A stretch of 64,000 nt of DNA from contig NZ_CP043653.1 in assembly GCF_014217685.1 (NCBI RefSeq), positions 2,050,419 to 2,114,418 on the forward strand, in the 5' to 3' direction. Below are positions 51,115 to 58,979 of the stretch, piece after piece. This DNA is from Glaciihabitans sp. INWT7 (GTDB lineage: Bacteria; Actinomycetota; Actinomycetes; Actinomycetales; Microbacteriaceae). The notes under the pieces are model-generated. The model saw nothing but the letters and a program-made list of their open reading frames with translations, had not been told where the DNA came from and made no database searches. The number at the start of each line of letters is the position of its first letter. Within the stretch, counting starts at the first letter, position 1. Position numbers and translations under genes: made by a program.

Positions 51115-51923
51115 GGCCGTCGGGTCGCCCGCGCCAGCAGCGATCGCGCGTGGCGCAACACCGGCTCGTCGACCATGCGTCCGTCGAAGCGGAACACGCC
51201 GCGCTCCCCCTCGGCCGCCGCGAGCATCGCGGTCGCGGAGGCGATTTCTTCCGCCGACGGGAGGTAGGCGCTGCGGATCGCCGGCACCTGGCTCGGATGG
51301 ATGCAGGCAGTGGCCGAGAATCCACTCGCCCGCGCATCCCGCGCCTCCCGCTCGAGCCCGGGCAGGTCGGGGATGTCGACGTACACCGAGTCGATCGCGA
51401 CCTTTCCCGCGGCACCTGCCGCCAGAAGCATGCTCGAGCGGGCATGCACGGCGACGGCGCGGTACCGCCCCATTTCATCGCGACTCGAGGTGCCCCCGAG
51501 TGAGGCCACGAGGTCTTCCGCACCCCACATCAGGGCCACCACCGCGGGAACGGCCGCAATCGACGCGACATTCACGATGCCGGTCGCCGTCTCGCACAGG
51601 GCGACGACCTCGAAGCCGTCGAGCCGACTGACCTGGGCGACCGACTCGGTCTTGGCGAGCATCACCCGGCGGTAGTCGGTGCGGGCCAGCGCGGCGAGAT
51701 CGTCTTCGAATAATCCGGAGTCGACCGAGTTCACGCGAACGATAGTGGATGCCGCATCGAGCGGATGAGCCACGAGCGCCTCGCGGGCGGCCGCTTTGTC
51801 GCCGGCAGCCACGGCATCCTCGAGGTCGAGGATCACGGCATCCGCCCGCTCCGCCGCCTTGTCGAAGCGATCGGGACGGTCGGCCGGGCAGAACAGCAGT
51901 GCGGGACCGAGGTCGAAGCTCAC
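51111..51923 (-). CDS. CitE-like CoA ester lyase (HpcH/HpaI family)
   Basis: A 270-residue TIM-barrel lyase. It has LLFCPADRPDRFDKA near 8, the metal-binding Glu in ILDLEDAV near 31, RVNSVDSG near 62, ALCETATGIVNV near 107, a WGAEDLVASLGG block near 132, and CIHPSQVPAI near 207. The protein class cleaves or forms C-C bonds of acyl-CoA esters such as citramalyl- or hydroxyacyl-CoA. GTG at 51923 overlaps the MaoC-type stop by 4 bases. With its two upstream neighbours it matches the Rv2498c-Rv2500c set of mycobacterial leucine metabolism. Confidence 0.88.
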   Translation of the reverse strand: MSFDLGPALLFCPADRPDRFDKAAERADAVILDLEDAVAAGDKAAAREALVAHPLDAASTIVRVNSVDSGLFEDDLAALARTDYRRVMLAKTESVAQVSRLDGFEVVALCETATGIVNVASIAAVPAVVALMWGAEDLVASLGGTSSRDEMGRYRAVAVHARSSMLLAAGAAGKVAIDSVYVDIPDLPGLEREARDARASGFSATACIHPSQVPAIRSAYLPSAEEIASATAMLAAAEGERGVFRFDGRMVDEPVLRHARSLLARATRRP

Positions 51924-52402
51924 GCCGCCCCCTCGCACCAGACCAGCGTCGTGCGCACCGCCGTCGCCACGACCACATCGTCCTGGTTCCGGCCGCTGTG
52001 ACGAAGCACCACGATGCCCTGGCCCTGCCGGGATTTCGACAGCCTCTTCTCCTCCACCACCGTGGAGCTGTACAGGGTGTCCCCGAGAAACAGTGGCGCC
52101 GGAAAGGTGATGTCGCTGAACCCGAGGTTCGCCACCAGTGTGCCCTGGGTGAGTTGAGCCACGGAACTGCCCACCATCGTCGAGAGGGTGAACATCGAGT
52201 TGACCAGTCGTTGCCCGAAGGGTTGCGTCGCCGCGAACGCCGCGTCGAGGTGCAGGGCCTGAGTGTTCATGGTGAGCGTCGTGAAAAGCACGTTGTCGGC
52301 TTCGCTGACGGTGCGCCCCGGGCGGTGAAGGTAGCGGGCGCCGAGTTCGAACTCCTCGAACCAGAGCCCGCGCTGCAGGATATCCCGGTGCACGTCATCC
52401 AT
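51920..52402 (-). CDS. MaoC-family enoyl-CoA hydratase
   Basis: A 160-residue hot-dog-fold hydratase, similar in layout to Rv2499c: WFEEFELGARYLHRPGRTVS near 10, the catalytic region EADNVLFTTLTMNTQALHLD near 31, and FGQRLVNSMFTLSTMVG near 62. It hydrates a trans-enoyl-CoA. It overlaps the acyl-CoA dehydrogenase stop by one base and the CitE-like gene by four, so the three act in sequence. Confidence 0.87.
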   Translation of the reverse strand: MDDVHRDILQRGLWFEEFELGARYLHRPGRTVSEADNVLFTTLTMNTQALHLDAAFAATQPFGQRLVNSMFTLSTMVGSSVAQLTQGTLVANLGFSDITFPAPLFLGDTLYSSTVVEEKRLSKSRQGQGIVVLRHSGRNQDDVVVATAVRTTLVWCEGAA

Positions 52403-53568
52403 CAGTCGGAGAACCCGAGGTCCCGCGCGATCACCATGAGCTGCACTTCGGTGGTCCCTTCGCCGATTTCGAGGATCTTCGAGTCACGGTACTGCCTCGC
52501 GACCGGATTCTCGTTGAGGAACCCGTATCCGCCGAAGATCTGGGTGGCGTCCCGCGCGTTGTCCATCGCCGCTTCCCCCGCCACCATCTTCGCGATCGAG
52601 GCCTGCGCTTTGAATGGCACCCCTGCGAGCATGCGGCGCGCGGCGTCGTAATACGCGAGACGGGCCGTGTGTGCCCGCGCCTGCATCCGCGCGATCTTGA
52701 ACGAGATGGACTGGTTCGAGCCGATGCTGCGCCCGAAGACATTGCGCGACTTGGCGTAGCGCACCGATTCGTCGAGGCAGCCCTGCGCGGCGCCGGTCGC
52801 GAGAGCGGCCACGACGATGCGCCCCTCGTCGAGGGTCTGCACGAAGTTGGCGAAACCGCGGCCCCGCTCACCGAGCAGGTTCGCTTCTGGCACGCGCACG
52901 TCGCGGAGGGTGAGCGGATGCGTGTCGCTCGCGTGCCATCCCACCTTGTCGTAGCCCGGCTCGACGGTGAATCCGGCGATCGGTGTCGGCACGAGGATCG
53001 CGGAGAGCTCCTTCTTGATCGACCCGTCCTCGCGGGTGGATTCACCGGTCACCGCGGTGATCGTCACCAGCCGGGTGATGTCTGTGCCGGAGTTGGTGAT
53101 GAACTGCTTCGTGCCGTTGATCACCCATTCGCCGTCGACGAGTTCGGCGGTGGTCTTGGTGCCCGCGGCGTCCGATCCGGCGTCTGCTTCGGTGAGTCCG
53201 AAACCGGCGAGCGCTCGGCCACTGGCGAGCTGGGGCATCCACTCTTCCCGCTGCGCGTCGGTGCCACGGCGGAACACCGGCATCGCACCGAGCCCCACGC
53301 CGGCCTCCAGCGTGACCCCGACGCTCTGGTCGACCCGGCCCAGTTGTTCGACAGCAAGGCAGAGGCTGAAGTAGTCCTTGCCCTGGCCGCCGAGCTCGGT
53401 GGGGAATGGCAGACCGAAGAGCCCGAGTTCGGCCATCTGGGAGACGACCTCGTAGGGAAAGCTGTGTTCGGCGTCGTGCTTGGCGGCCACCGGAGCAACC
53501 ACCCGGTCGGCGAAGTCACGAACGAGCTCGCTCACTCGCTGTTGGTCATCGGTGAGGTCGTAGTGCAT
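52402..53568 (-). CDS. Acyl-CoA dehydrogenase (FadE19-like)
   Basis: A 388-residue FAD-dependent dehydrogenase. It shows GFGLTEADAGSDAAGTKTT near 122, QFITNSGTDITRLVTI near 153, KVGWHASDTHPLTLRDV near 201, GGYGFLNENPVARQYRDSK near 346, and the catalytic Glu in EIGEGTTEVQ near 369. In mycobacteria the FadE19/MaoC/CitE trio belongs to the leucine operon, and isovaleryl- or 2-methylbutyryl-CoA is therefore a plausible substrate. The carboxylase genes that accompany the trio there are absent here. The promoter holds a perfect palindrome next to the divergent TetR gene. Confidence 0.9.
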   Translation of the reverse strand: MHYDLTDDQQRVSELVRDFADRVVAPVAAKHDAEHSFPYEVVSQMAELGLFGLPFPTELGGQGKDYFSLCLAVEQLGRVDQSVGVTLEAGVGLGAMPVFRRGTDAQREEWMPQLASGRALAGFGLTEADAGSDAAGTKTTAELVDGEWVINGTKQFITNSGTDITRLVTITAVTGESTREDGSIKKELSAILVPTPIAGFTVEPGYDKVGWHASDTHPLTLRDVRVPEANLLGERGRGFANFVQTLDEGRIVVAALATGAAQGCLDESVRYAKSRNVFGRSIGSNQSISFKIARMQARAHTARLAYYDAARRMLAGVPFKAQASIAKMVAGEAAMDNARDATQIFGGYGFLNENPVARQYRDSKILEIGEGTTEVQLMVIARDLGFSD

Positions 53569-53626
53569 GGTGTCTCCGTCGACAGTTCGGCCGCGCGTCT
53601 CAGTAAGTCTTGACTAACTCAATTAG

Positions 53627-53665
53627 GTTAGTGATCACTAACTGGATTGTCCACACTAGAGTGTG
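53627..53665. promoter_or_regulatory. Operators in the FadE/TetR divergent promoter
   Basis: GTTAGTGATCACTAAC (53627-53642) is a perfect 16-bp palindrome. CACACTAGAGTGTG (53652-53665) is a second dyad with a two-base non-matching centre. TTGACTAACTC just to the left resembles one arm of the first site. The position between divergent acyl-CoA dehydrogenase and TetR genes fits autoregulated repression relieved by an acyl-CoA. Confidence 0.7.
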
Positions 53666-53689
53666 AATCCACACGATCGGAGGGCTCGG

Positions 53690-54277
53690 ATGGCTGTCGA
53701 AACCGACTCTCGCGAGACCCCGCGGGCCCGCGCGAAAGCCGATCGCCGCACGGCCCTGCTCGACTCCGCCGCCCGGCTGTTCGCCGAGCGTGGATTCGAC
53801 CGAGTCTCGATGGAGGACCTGGGTTCCGCCGCCGGAGTCAGCGGGCCCGCCGTCTACCGGCACTTCCCTGGCAAGCAGTCCGTGCTGGCCGCGCTGCTCA
53901 CCGACGTGAGCCAGGGGCTCTTCGACGGCGGCACGATCGTGGTCGAGCGCGGATCGGATGCCACGGCCACCCTTCACGAGCTCATCGCGTTCCACGTCAC
54001 TTTCGCGCTGGCGAACGCCGATGTCATCCGCGTGCAGGACCGCGACCTTGAGAGCCTCGCCCCCGCCGACCAGCACCAGGTTCGCGCCCTTCAGCGCAAC
54101 TACGTCGAGCTCTGGGTCGGAGTGCTCGCGCGACTCGACCCCGACACACCCGCCGCCGCCCTGCGCGTGAAGGCGCATGCCACCTTCGGGCTGATCAACT
54201 CGACCCCGCACAGCGGTCATTCGGCCGGCACCGGTCAGATCCTCGAGGCTATGGCCCGGGCGGGGCTCCGGGCCTGA
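53690..54277 (+). CDS. TetR-family repressor of the acyl-CoA operon
   Basis: A 195-residue one-component regulator. The N-terminal HTH reads ALLDSAARLFAERGFDRVSM then DLGSAAGVSGPAVYRHFPGK (residues ~22-65). A helical ligand domain follows, ending near ATFGLINSTPHSG. GGAGG seven bases upstream selects the ATG at 53690. It is divergent from the FadE/MaoC/CitE genes across a palindromic operator, so it very probably represses them and itself. Confidence 0.9.
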   Translation: MAVETDSRETPRARAKADRRTALLDSAARLFAERGFDRVSMEDLGSAAGVSGPAVYRHFPGKQSVLAALLTDVSQGLFDGGTIVVERGSDATATLHELIAFHVTFALANADVIRVQDRDLESLAPADQHQVRALQRNYVELWVGVLARLDPDTPAAALRVKAHATFGLINSTPHSGHSAGTGQILEAMARAGLRA

Positions 54278-54434
54278 CGACCTGCCCATCCGTCGCCGCG
54301 GTGACCGCCTCACCTTGTCGGGCGAGCGCGCTCGGCGGACGCTCGACGGCCCAGATTCTGGCTCGACGTCGTGACAACAGCGGTGAAGCAGCCGAACTGA
54401 TCTCGGGTACCGGTAGCGTTGCACCACCCGCACC

Positions 54435-54466
54435 GCGAGAACACCGTGCTGCGAGAACACCGTGAC
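54435..54466 (+). repeat. 16-bp tandem duplication before the FAD dehydrogenase gene
   Basis: Units 54435-54450 and 54451-54466 differ only at the last bases. They lie 14 bases before the ATG at 54481. A GAAGGAG ribosome site follows the second unit. Confidence 0.75.
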
Positions 54467-54480
54467 GAAGGAGCCACCGG

Positions 54481-56139
54481 ATGCCCGACCCATCCACCAC
54501 TGACGTTCTGATCGTCGGCGCCGGCCTTGCCGGGCTCGTCGCCGCGGCCGAACTCGTCGATGCCGGCAAGCGGGTCACGATTCTCGAGCAGGAGCCGGAG
54601 GCGAGCTTCGGCGGGCAGGCCTGGTGGTCGTTCGGCGGAATCTTTCTCATCGACTCCCCCGAACAACGCCGCCTCGGTGTGCGCGACTCACTCGAACTCG
54701 CGCGGCAGGACTGGATGGCCACGGCCGGATTCGACCGCGACGAAGATGCCTGGCCGCGGAAGTGGGCCGAGGCGTATCTCGACTTCGCCTCCGGAGAGAA
54801 GCGAGCCTGGCTGCGGGCGCAGGGTATGCGCTTCTTCCCGGTGGTGGGCTGGGCAGAGCGCGGTGGATACACGGCCCTCGAACACGGAAACTCGGTGCCG
54901 AGATTCCACATCACCTGGGGCACCGGCCCCGGCGTGCTCGCCCCCTTCGTGCGGCGCGTTCGCGCGGGAGTCGACAGCGGACTGGTCACCCTGGCATTCC
55001 GCCACCGGGTCGACGAACTCCTCGTCGACGACGGGGCCGTCGTCGGGGTGCGCGGCGCCGTGCTCGCCGCGGATGCCGCGGAACGCGGCGCCCCCTCGAA
55101 CCGGGAGGTCGTCGCCGACTTCGAACTGCGCGCCTCTGCCGTCATCGTGACCAGCGGCGGCATCGGCGGCAACCACGACCTCGTGCGCCAGCAGTGGCCG
55201 ACGCGAATGGGTACGCCACCGCGGAAGCTGCTCTCGGGCGTGCCCGCGCACGTGGACGGTCGCATGCTCGCGATCAGCGAGAAGGCCGGTGCGAACCTGA
55301 TCAACGGCGACCGCATGTGGCACTACGTGGAGGGGATCGAGAACTACGCGCCGGTGTGGGCGCGCCATGGCATCCGCATCCTCCCCGGGCCGTCGTCGCT
55401 CTGGCTGGATGCCACCGGCCACCGCCTGCCAGTGCCCCTGTTCCCCGGCTTCGACACCCTCGGCACCCTCGAGCACATCGTCGCTACCGGCCATGACCAC
55501 AGTTGGTTCGTGCTCACCCAGAAGATCATCGAGAAGGAGTTCGCGCTCTCCGGCAGTGAACAGAACCCCGACTTCACCAACAAGGACTATCGCCTTCTCG
55601 CCAAACGCCTGCAGCCGGGAGCGCAGGGACCGGTCGAGGCGTTCAAGCAGAAGGGACCCGACTTCGTGGTGGCGCACACCCTCGACGAGCTGCTGGCCGG
55701 CATGCAGAAGCTCAGCCCGGAGGTGGAGATCGACGCGGAAAGGGTGAGGCAGGAGGTCGAGGGCCGCGACCGTGAACTGGCCAACGACTTCTCCAAGGAT
55801 GCGCAGGTGAATGCCCTGAGGCAGGCGCGTCGCTACCGGGGCGACAAGCTCATCAGGGTGGCCACGCCGCATCGCATTCTCGATCCGAAGGCCGGTCCGC
55901 TCATCGCGGTGAAGCTGCACATCCTCACCCGCAAGAGTCTCGGCGGCATCGAGACGGATCTCGACGGCCGCGCGCTCGCCTCAGACGGCGAGCCGATCCC
56001 GGGCCTGTATGCGGCGGGAGAAGCGAGCGGCTTCGGCGGCGGCGGGATGCACGGCTACCGCTCGCTCGAAGGCACCTTCCTCGGCGGCTGCCTGTTTTCC
56101 GGTCGGGTGGCGGGCCGCGCCGTCTCCCGCGCGCTCTGA
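54481..56139 (+). CDS. FAD-binding dehydrogenase (KsdD/fumarate reductase-like flavoprotein)
   Basis: A 552-residue flavoprotein of the FAD_binding_2 class. The Rossmann motif VLIVGAGLAGLVAAAELVDA is near 10, SFGGQAWWSFGGIF near 41, a TSGGIGGNHDLVR stretch near 224, and the C-terminal FAD loop YAAGEASGFGGGGMHGYRS near 510. Homologues are annotated as FAD-binding dehydrogenases of unknown substrate, related to ketosteroid dehydrogenases. GAAGGAG precedes the ATG. Its last codons run into a 9-bp minisatellite, which contains the stop. Confidence 0.88.
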   Translation: MPDPSTTDVLIVGAGLAGLVAAAELVDAGKRVTILEQEPEASFGGQAWWSFGGIFLIDSPEQRRLGVRDSLELARQDWMATAGFDRDEDAWPRKWAEAYLDFASGEKRAWLRAQGMRFFPVVGWAERGGYTALEHGNSVPRFHITWGTGPGVLAPFVRRVRAGVDSGLVTLAFRHRVDELLVDDGAVVGVRGAVLAADAAERGAPSNREVVADFELRASAVIVTSGGIGGNHDLVRQQWPTRMGTPPRKLLSGVPAHVDGRMLAISEKAGANLINGDRMWHYVEGIENYAPVWARHGIRILPGPSSLWLDATGHRLPVPLFPGFDTLGTLEHIVATGHDHSWFVLTQKIIEKEFALSGSEQNPDFTNKDYRLLAKRLQPGAQGPVEAFKQKGPDFVVAHTLDELLAGMQKLSPEVEIDAERVRQEVEGRDRELANDFSKDAQVNALRQARRYRGDKLIRVATPHRILDPKAGPLIAVKLHILTRKSLGGIETDLDGRALASDGEPIPGLYAAGEASGFGGGGMHGYRSLEGTFLGGCLFSGRVAGRAVSRAL

Positions 56140-56202
56140 GCGCTCTGAGCGCTCTGAGCGCTCTGAGCGCTCTGAGCGCTCTGAGCGCTCTGAGCGCTTT
56201 GA
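56131..56202 (+). repeat. 9-bp minisatellite (8 units) spanning the FAD dehydrogenase stop
   Basis: Seven perfect GCGCTCTGA units (from 56131) and an eighth with one mismatch (56194-56202). The first unit holds the stop codon TGA, and every later unit has one in the same frame. Each unit junction contains the palindrome AGCGCT. The array ends 17 bases before the next start codon. Confidence 0.95.
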
Positions 56203-56219
56203 GCGGGCACAATGGCACC

Positions 56220-56639
56220 ATGACTGATTTCAACGACCGGATCATCGCCGAGTTCCGCGCCAACGACGGGGTCGTCGGAGGACCGTTCACCGGAGCGCAG
56301 CTGCTGCTCCTCACGACGACGGGCGCGAAGTCCGGTGAACGCCGGGTCGCCCCCGTGATGTATTTCGCCGAAGGCGACACGAGCTACGTGATCGCCTCCA
56401 AGGCGGGCTCCCCGACCAATCCGGCCTGGTTCCACAACCTCGTCGCCCACCCGACGGTCTCGGTGGAAGCCGCGACCGATGACGGGATCGAGAGCTACAC
56501 CGCCACGGCAGAGCAGGTCACGGGAGAGCTGCGCGAACGCCTGTATACGAAGTTCAGCAGCACGAACCCCGGGTTCGCCGAATACCAGCGGAAGACGGAT
56601 CGGGTCATTCCGATCGTGGCGCTCACTCGGGCGGGCTGA
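56220..56639 (+). CDS. Deazaflavin (F420)-type nitroreductase family protein
   Basis: A 139-residue split-barrel protein of the Ddn/nitroreductase (TIGR00026-like) type: LLLLTTTGAKSGERRVAPVM near 32, ASKAGSPTNPAWFHNLVAHP near 62, and a closing ERLYTKFSSTNPGFAEYQRK. Relatives use F420 or other flavin-like cofactors to reduce quinones or nitro compounds. No F420 genes are visible here. The ATG at 56220 follows the minisatellite without a clear ribosome site, so array length might affect its translation. Its end overlaps the NUDIX gene by 17 bases. Confidence 0.85.
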   Translation: MTDFNDRIIAEFRANDGVVGGPFTGAQLLLLTTTGAKSGERRVAPVMYFAEGDTSYVIASKAGSPTNPAWFHNLVAHPTVSVEAATDDGIESYTATAEQVTGELRERLYTKFSSTNPGFAEYQRKTDRVIPIVALTRAG

Positions 56640-57300
56640 GCTTCCGCGGCCGACGGAATGGTCCGCTGAGGGCGGCCCACTGCAACAGCATGATGGTCTT
56701 CGCGTCGGCGATCCGGCCATCCGCGATCATGCGCAACGACTCGGCGAAGTCGAGTTCGAGCACGTCGATCTCCTCACCCTCCTCCACCAGACCGCCACCC
56801 GCGCTGGTCCGGGATTCGGGCGAATATGGCGCCGCGAAGAAGTGCACTCGTTCGGTGACCGAACCCGGGCTCATGTAGACGTCGAAGACGTGCTCGATCT
56901 CGCCGAGAGTCACCCCGAGCTCCTCCTCGGCCTCCCTGCGGATGGCGGCCTCCGGCTCGTCGTCGTCGAGAAGCCCGGCGGCGGTCTCGATGAGCAGACC
57001 ATCCGGATGCCCGTTCACGTAGACCGGGTAACGGAACTGCCGCGAGAGCAGCACAGTGGCGCGCACGGCGTCGTAGAGCAGGATCGTCGCTCCGTTGCCG
57101 CGGTCGTAGGTCTCGCGCTGCTCGGTCGTGACGGTGCCGTCCGCGTGGCGATGCTCGAAGGTGGTCTTCCTCAGCACGTGCCAGCCAGAGGCGAGGAGCT
57201 CGACGGCCGTCACCGTGATGTCGGGATTGCCGGCCAGGTCGATCCCGGCGCGATCGAGGCCGGTGCGACCGCGATGATCCGGCTCGTCTACACCGCGCAT
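56623..57300 (-). CDS. NUDIX hydrolase (NudK/ADP-sugar pyrophosphatase-like)
   Basis: A 225-residue pyrophosphohydrolase. The Nudix box begins at AAGLLDDDEPEAAIRREAEE and continues ELGV (near 105-130), containing the REAEEE metal-binding core. The N-terminal strand swap and VLLSRQFRYPVYVNGHPDG resemble GDP-mannose/ADP-ribose pyrophosphatases. ATG at 57300 lies in a 14-bp tandem repeat, each unit of which provides GGAG plus an ATG, so duplicated start modules precede the gene. Confidence 0.88.
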   Translation of the reverse strand: MRGVDEPDHRGRTGLDRAGIDLAGNPDITVTAVELLASGWHVLRKTTFEHRHADGTVTTEQRETYDRGNGATILLYDAVRATVLLSRQFRYPVYVNGHPDGLLIETAAGLLDDDEPEAAIRREAEEELGVTLGEIEHVFDVYMSPGSVTERVHFFAAPYSPESRTSAGGGLVEEGEEIDVLELDFAESLRMIADGRIADAKTIMLLQWAALSGPFRRPRKLSPPE

Positions 57301-57328
57301 GTCACTCCGCGCATGTCACTCCGCCCAT
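57293..57328 (-). repeat. 14-bp tandem repeat carrying ribosome site and start codon of the NUDIX gene
   Basis: Units 57293-57306 and 57307-57320 are identical, with a partial third at 57321. On the minus strand each reads GGAGTGACATGCGCGG, giving a Shine-Dalgarno-like GGAG five bases from an ATG. Confidence 0.8.
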
Positions 57329-57338
57329 GTCGGGCCGA

Positions 57339-58031
57339 TCAGCGCTGGAGGCTCCACGCGCGGCGCTTGACCAGCACGTGACCCCGGTCTGAGGTGAGTC
57401 GGGTCCAGGGACCGGTCTCATAGATCTTCACGGGGGCCGGCCCACTGAGGAAGCCGAGCGAGAGCCCGGCGAATGCCGCACCCGCCGGAACGTATTCGAA
57501 TCCGGGAATCGGGTGACCCCACACCTCGGAGCGCACCCGCTGCACGATCTGCTCGCCGGTGCCCGTCGGAATCGCGGCGGCGACCTCGTCGATGCCCGAC
57601 TTCGCGACGGCCTCGAGCACGGATGTCTCCACCGACTCGAGGGATTTCCAGCCCCCCCGGGGCGGCGAGATCGCGGCCCAGGTGACCGTGTTCACCTGCA
57701 TGGGCAGGTTCACCGTGACGGGAGCGGTCGGGTCGACGATCTCGCTCTGAAGCCGATTGAGTCTCTCGAGCAGCGAACGCACCGGCACCACCGCGTCGAA
57801 GGAGTCCGGCGCCGCATCATCCGCTGCGCTGAGGGCGAAGGTGCGCAGCCCGAGCACCGTCGGGCTCTCGTCGAGCAACCCGGCCGGCACGAGTATCGCG
57901 ACATAGACCGCGAGCACCCCCTGCCCGGCAATCAGGCGCACCGAACCATCCTCCACGCGCTGGGCACGACTGAGGAATACCTGCAGGTCGCCGAGGGAGA
58001 GGGAGTCAACAAGGGAGAATGTCTGGCTCAT
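57339..58031 (-). CDS. Conserved hypothetical protein
   Basis: A 230-residue soluble protein I cannot assign to a family. It starts MSQTFSLVDSLSLGDLQVFL and has an LIAGQGVLAVYVAILVPAGL strand region near 33, a central VTVNLPMQVNTVTWAAISPP near 104, and a C-terminal VKIYETGPWTRLTSDRGHVL. Alternating beta-type segments suggest a compact alpha/beta fold without membrane spans. It is monocistronic and divergent from the TesB-like gene. Confidence 0.7.
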   Translation of the reverse strand: MSQTFSLVDSLSLGDLQVFLSRAQRVEDGSVRLIAGQGVLAVYVAILVPAGLLDESPTVLGLRTFALSAADDAAPDSFDAVVPVRSLLERLNRLQSEIVDPTAPVTVNLPMQVNTVTWAAISPPRGGWKSLESVETSVLEAVAKSGIDEVAAAIPTGTGEQIVQRVRSEVWGHPIPGFEYVPAGAAFAGLSLGFLSGPAPVKIYETGPWTRLTSDRGHVLVKRRAWSLQR

Positions 58032-58100
58032 CTGCTCTCTAAACTATAGGAGCGCCGGGGATCTCGCTGCCCCGTGACCGCCGGACCACGGGAGAAGACC

Positions 58101-58973
58101 ATGACCGACCCACTCGTCGACCTGCTCTCCGCACTCGATCTCACCGATACGCATGCCCGCACGAGCGAGGACATCTTCATCGGCGAGAGCCAGTGGTCTG
58201 CCCTCGGCCGCGTCTTCGGCGGGCAGGTACTCGCCCAGTCGCTGGTGGCCGCGCAGCGCACCCTCGCCGAGGGGCGCACGGTACATTCGCTTCACGGCTA
58301 CTTCCTTCGGCCGGGCAATGTCGAGCTGCCCATCACCTTCTCGGTCGACCGCATCCACGACGGCCGTTCGTTCTCGACGCGACGCACGCAGGCCTACCAG
58401 GGCGGGTTGCCGATCCTCTCGATGATCGCGTCGTTCCAGGATTCCGACGACGGCCTCGAACACCAGGTCGAGATGCCGACAGATCTGCCGCAGCCGGAGG
58501 ACTTGCCGACCGCTGCACAGGTACTCGGCGCCGTCGACCATCCGATCGCCAAGCAGTGGGCAGAGGGCCGCCCGTTCGACATGCGTCACGTGCCCTCCCC
58601 CGTGTTCCTCACCGTCGACGGACCGCATGTGGCCCACCAGGCCGTGTGGCTGAAGGCCACCAGTCGGCTTCCGGACGATCCCGACCTGCACCGTGCCGCT
58701 CTGGCATACGCGAGCGACTATTCGATCCTCGAACCGATCTTCCGTCGGCACGGTGTCGCCTGGTCGACCCCCGGCCTCAAGGCGGCCAGTCTCGACCACG
58801 CGATGTGGTTCCACCGCTTCGGGCGGGTCGACGAGTGGATGCTCTACGCGCAGGAGTCCCCCAACGCCACGGGCGGTCGCGGGCTCTCGCTCGGGCGCAT
58901 CTTCAGTCGCGACGGGATCCTTCTCGCGAGCGTCGCCCAGGAGGGCATGGTGCGGGTGCCGCGTCGCGACTGA
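58101..58973 (+). CDS. tesB: Acyl-CoA thioesterase II
   Basis: A 290-residue double hot-dog thioesterase hydrolysing medium and long acyl-CoAs. VFGGQVLAQSLVAAQRTL near 39, HSLHGYFLRPGN near 62 and the C-terminal SLDHAMWFHRFGRVDEWMLY (near 235, with the catalytic Asp) are family marks. GGGAGAAG precedes the ATG at 58101. The upstream in-frame ATG at 58074 is less likely. It converges on the hypothetical gene at 58980. Confidence 0.92.
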   Translation: MTDPLVDLLSALDLTDTHARTSEDIFIGESQWSALGRVFGGQVLAQSLVAAQRTLAEGRTVHSLHGYFLRPGNVELPITFSVDRIHDGRSFSTRRTQAYQGGLPILSMIASFQDSDDGLEHQVEMPTDLPQPEDLPTAAQVLGAVDHPIAKQWAEGRPFDMRHVPSPVFLTVDGPHVAHQAVWLKATSRLPDDPDLHRAALAYASDYSILEPIFRRHGVAWSTPGLKAASLDHAMWFHRFGRVDEWMLYAQESPNATGGRGLSLGRIFSRDGILLASVAQEGMVRVPRRD

Positions 58974-58979
58974 GGTCTC

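Noticed and set aside
56131-56202. CRISPR-like array
   Set aside because: Units are contiguous 9-bp repeats without spacers, so this is a minisatellite.
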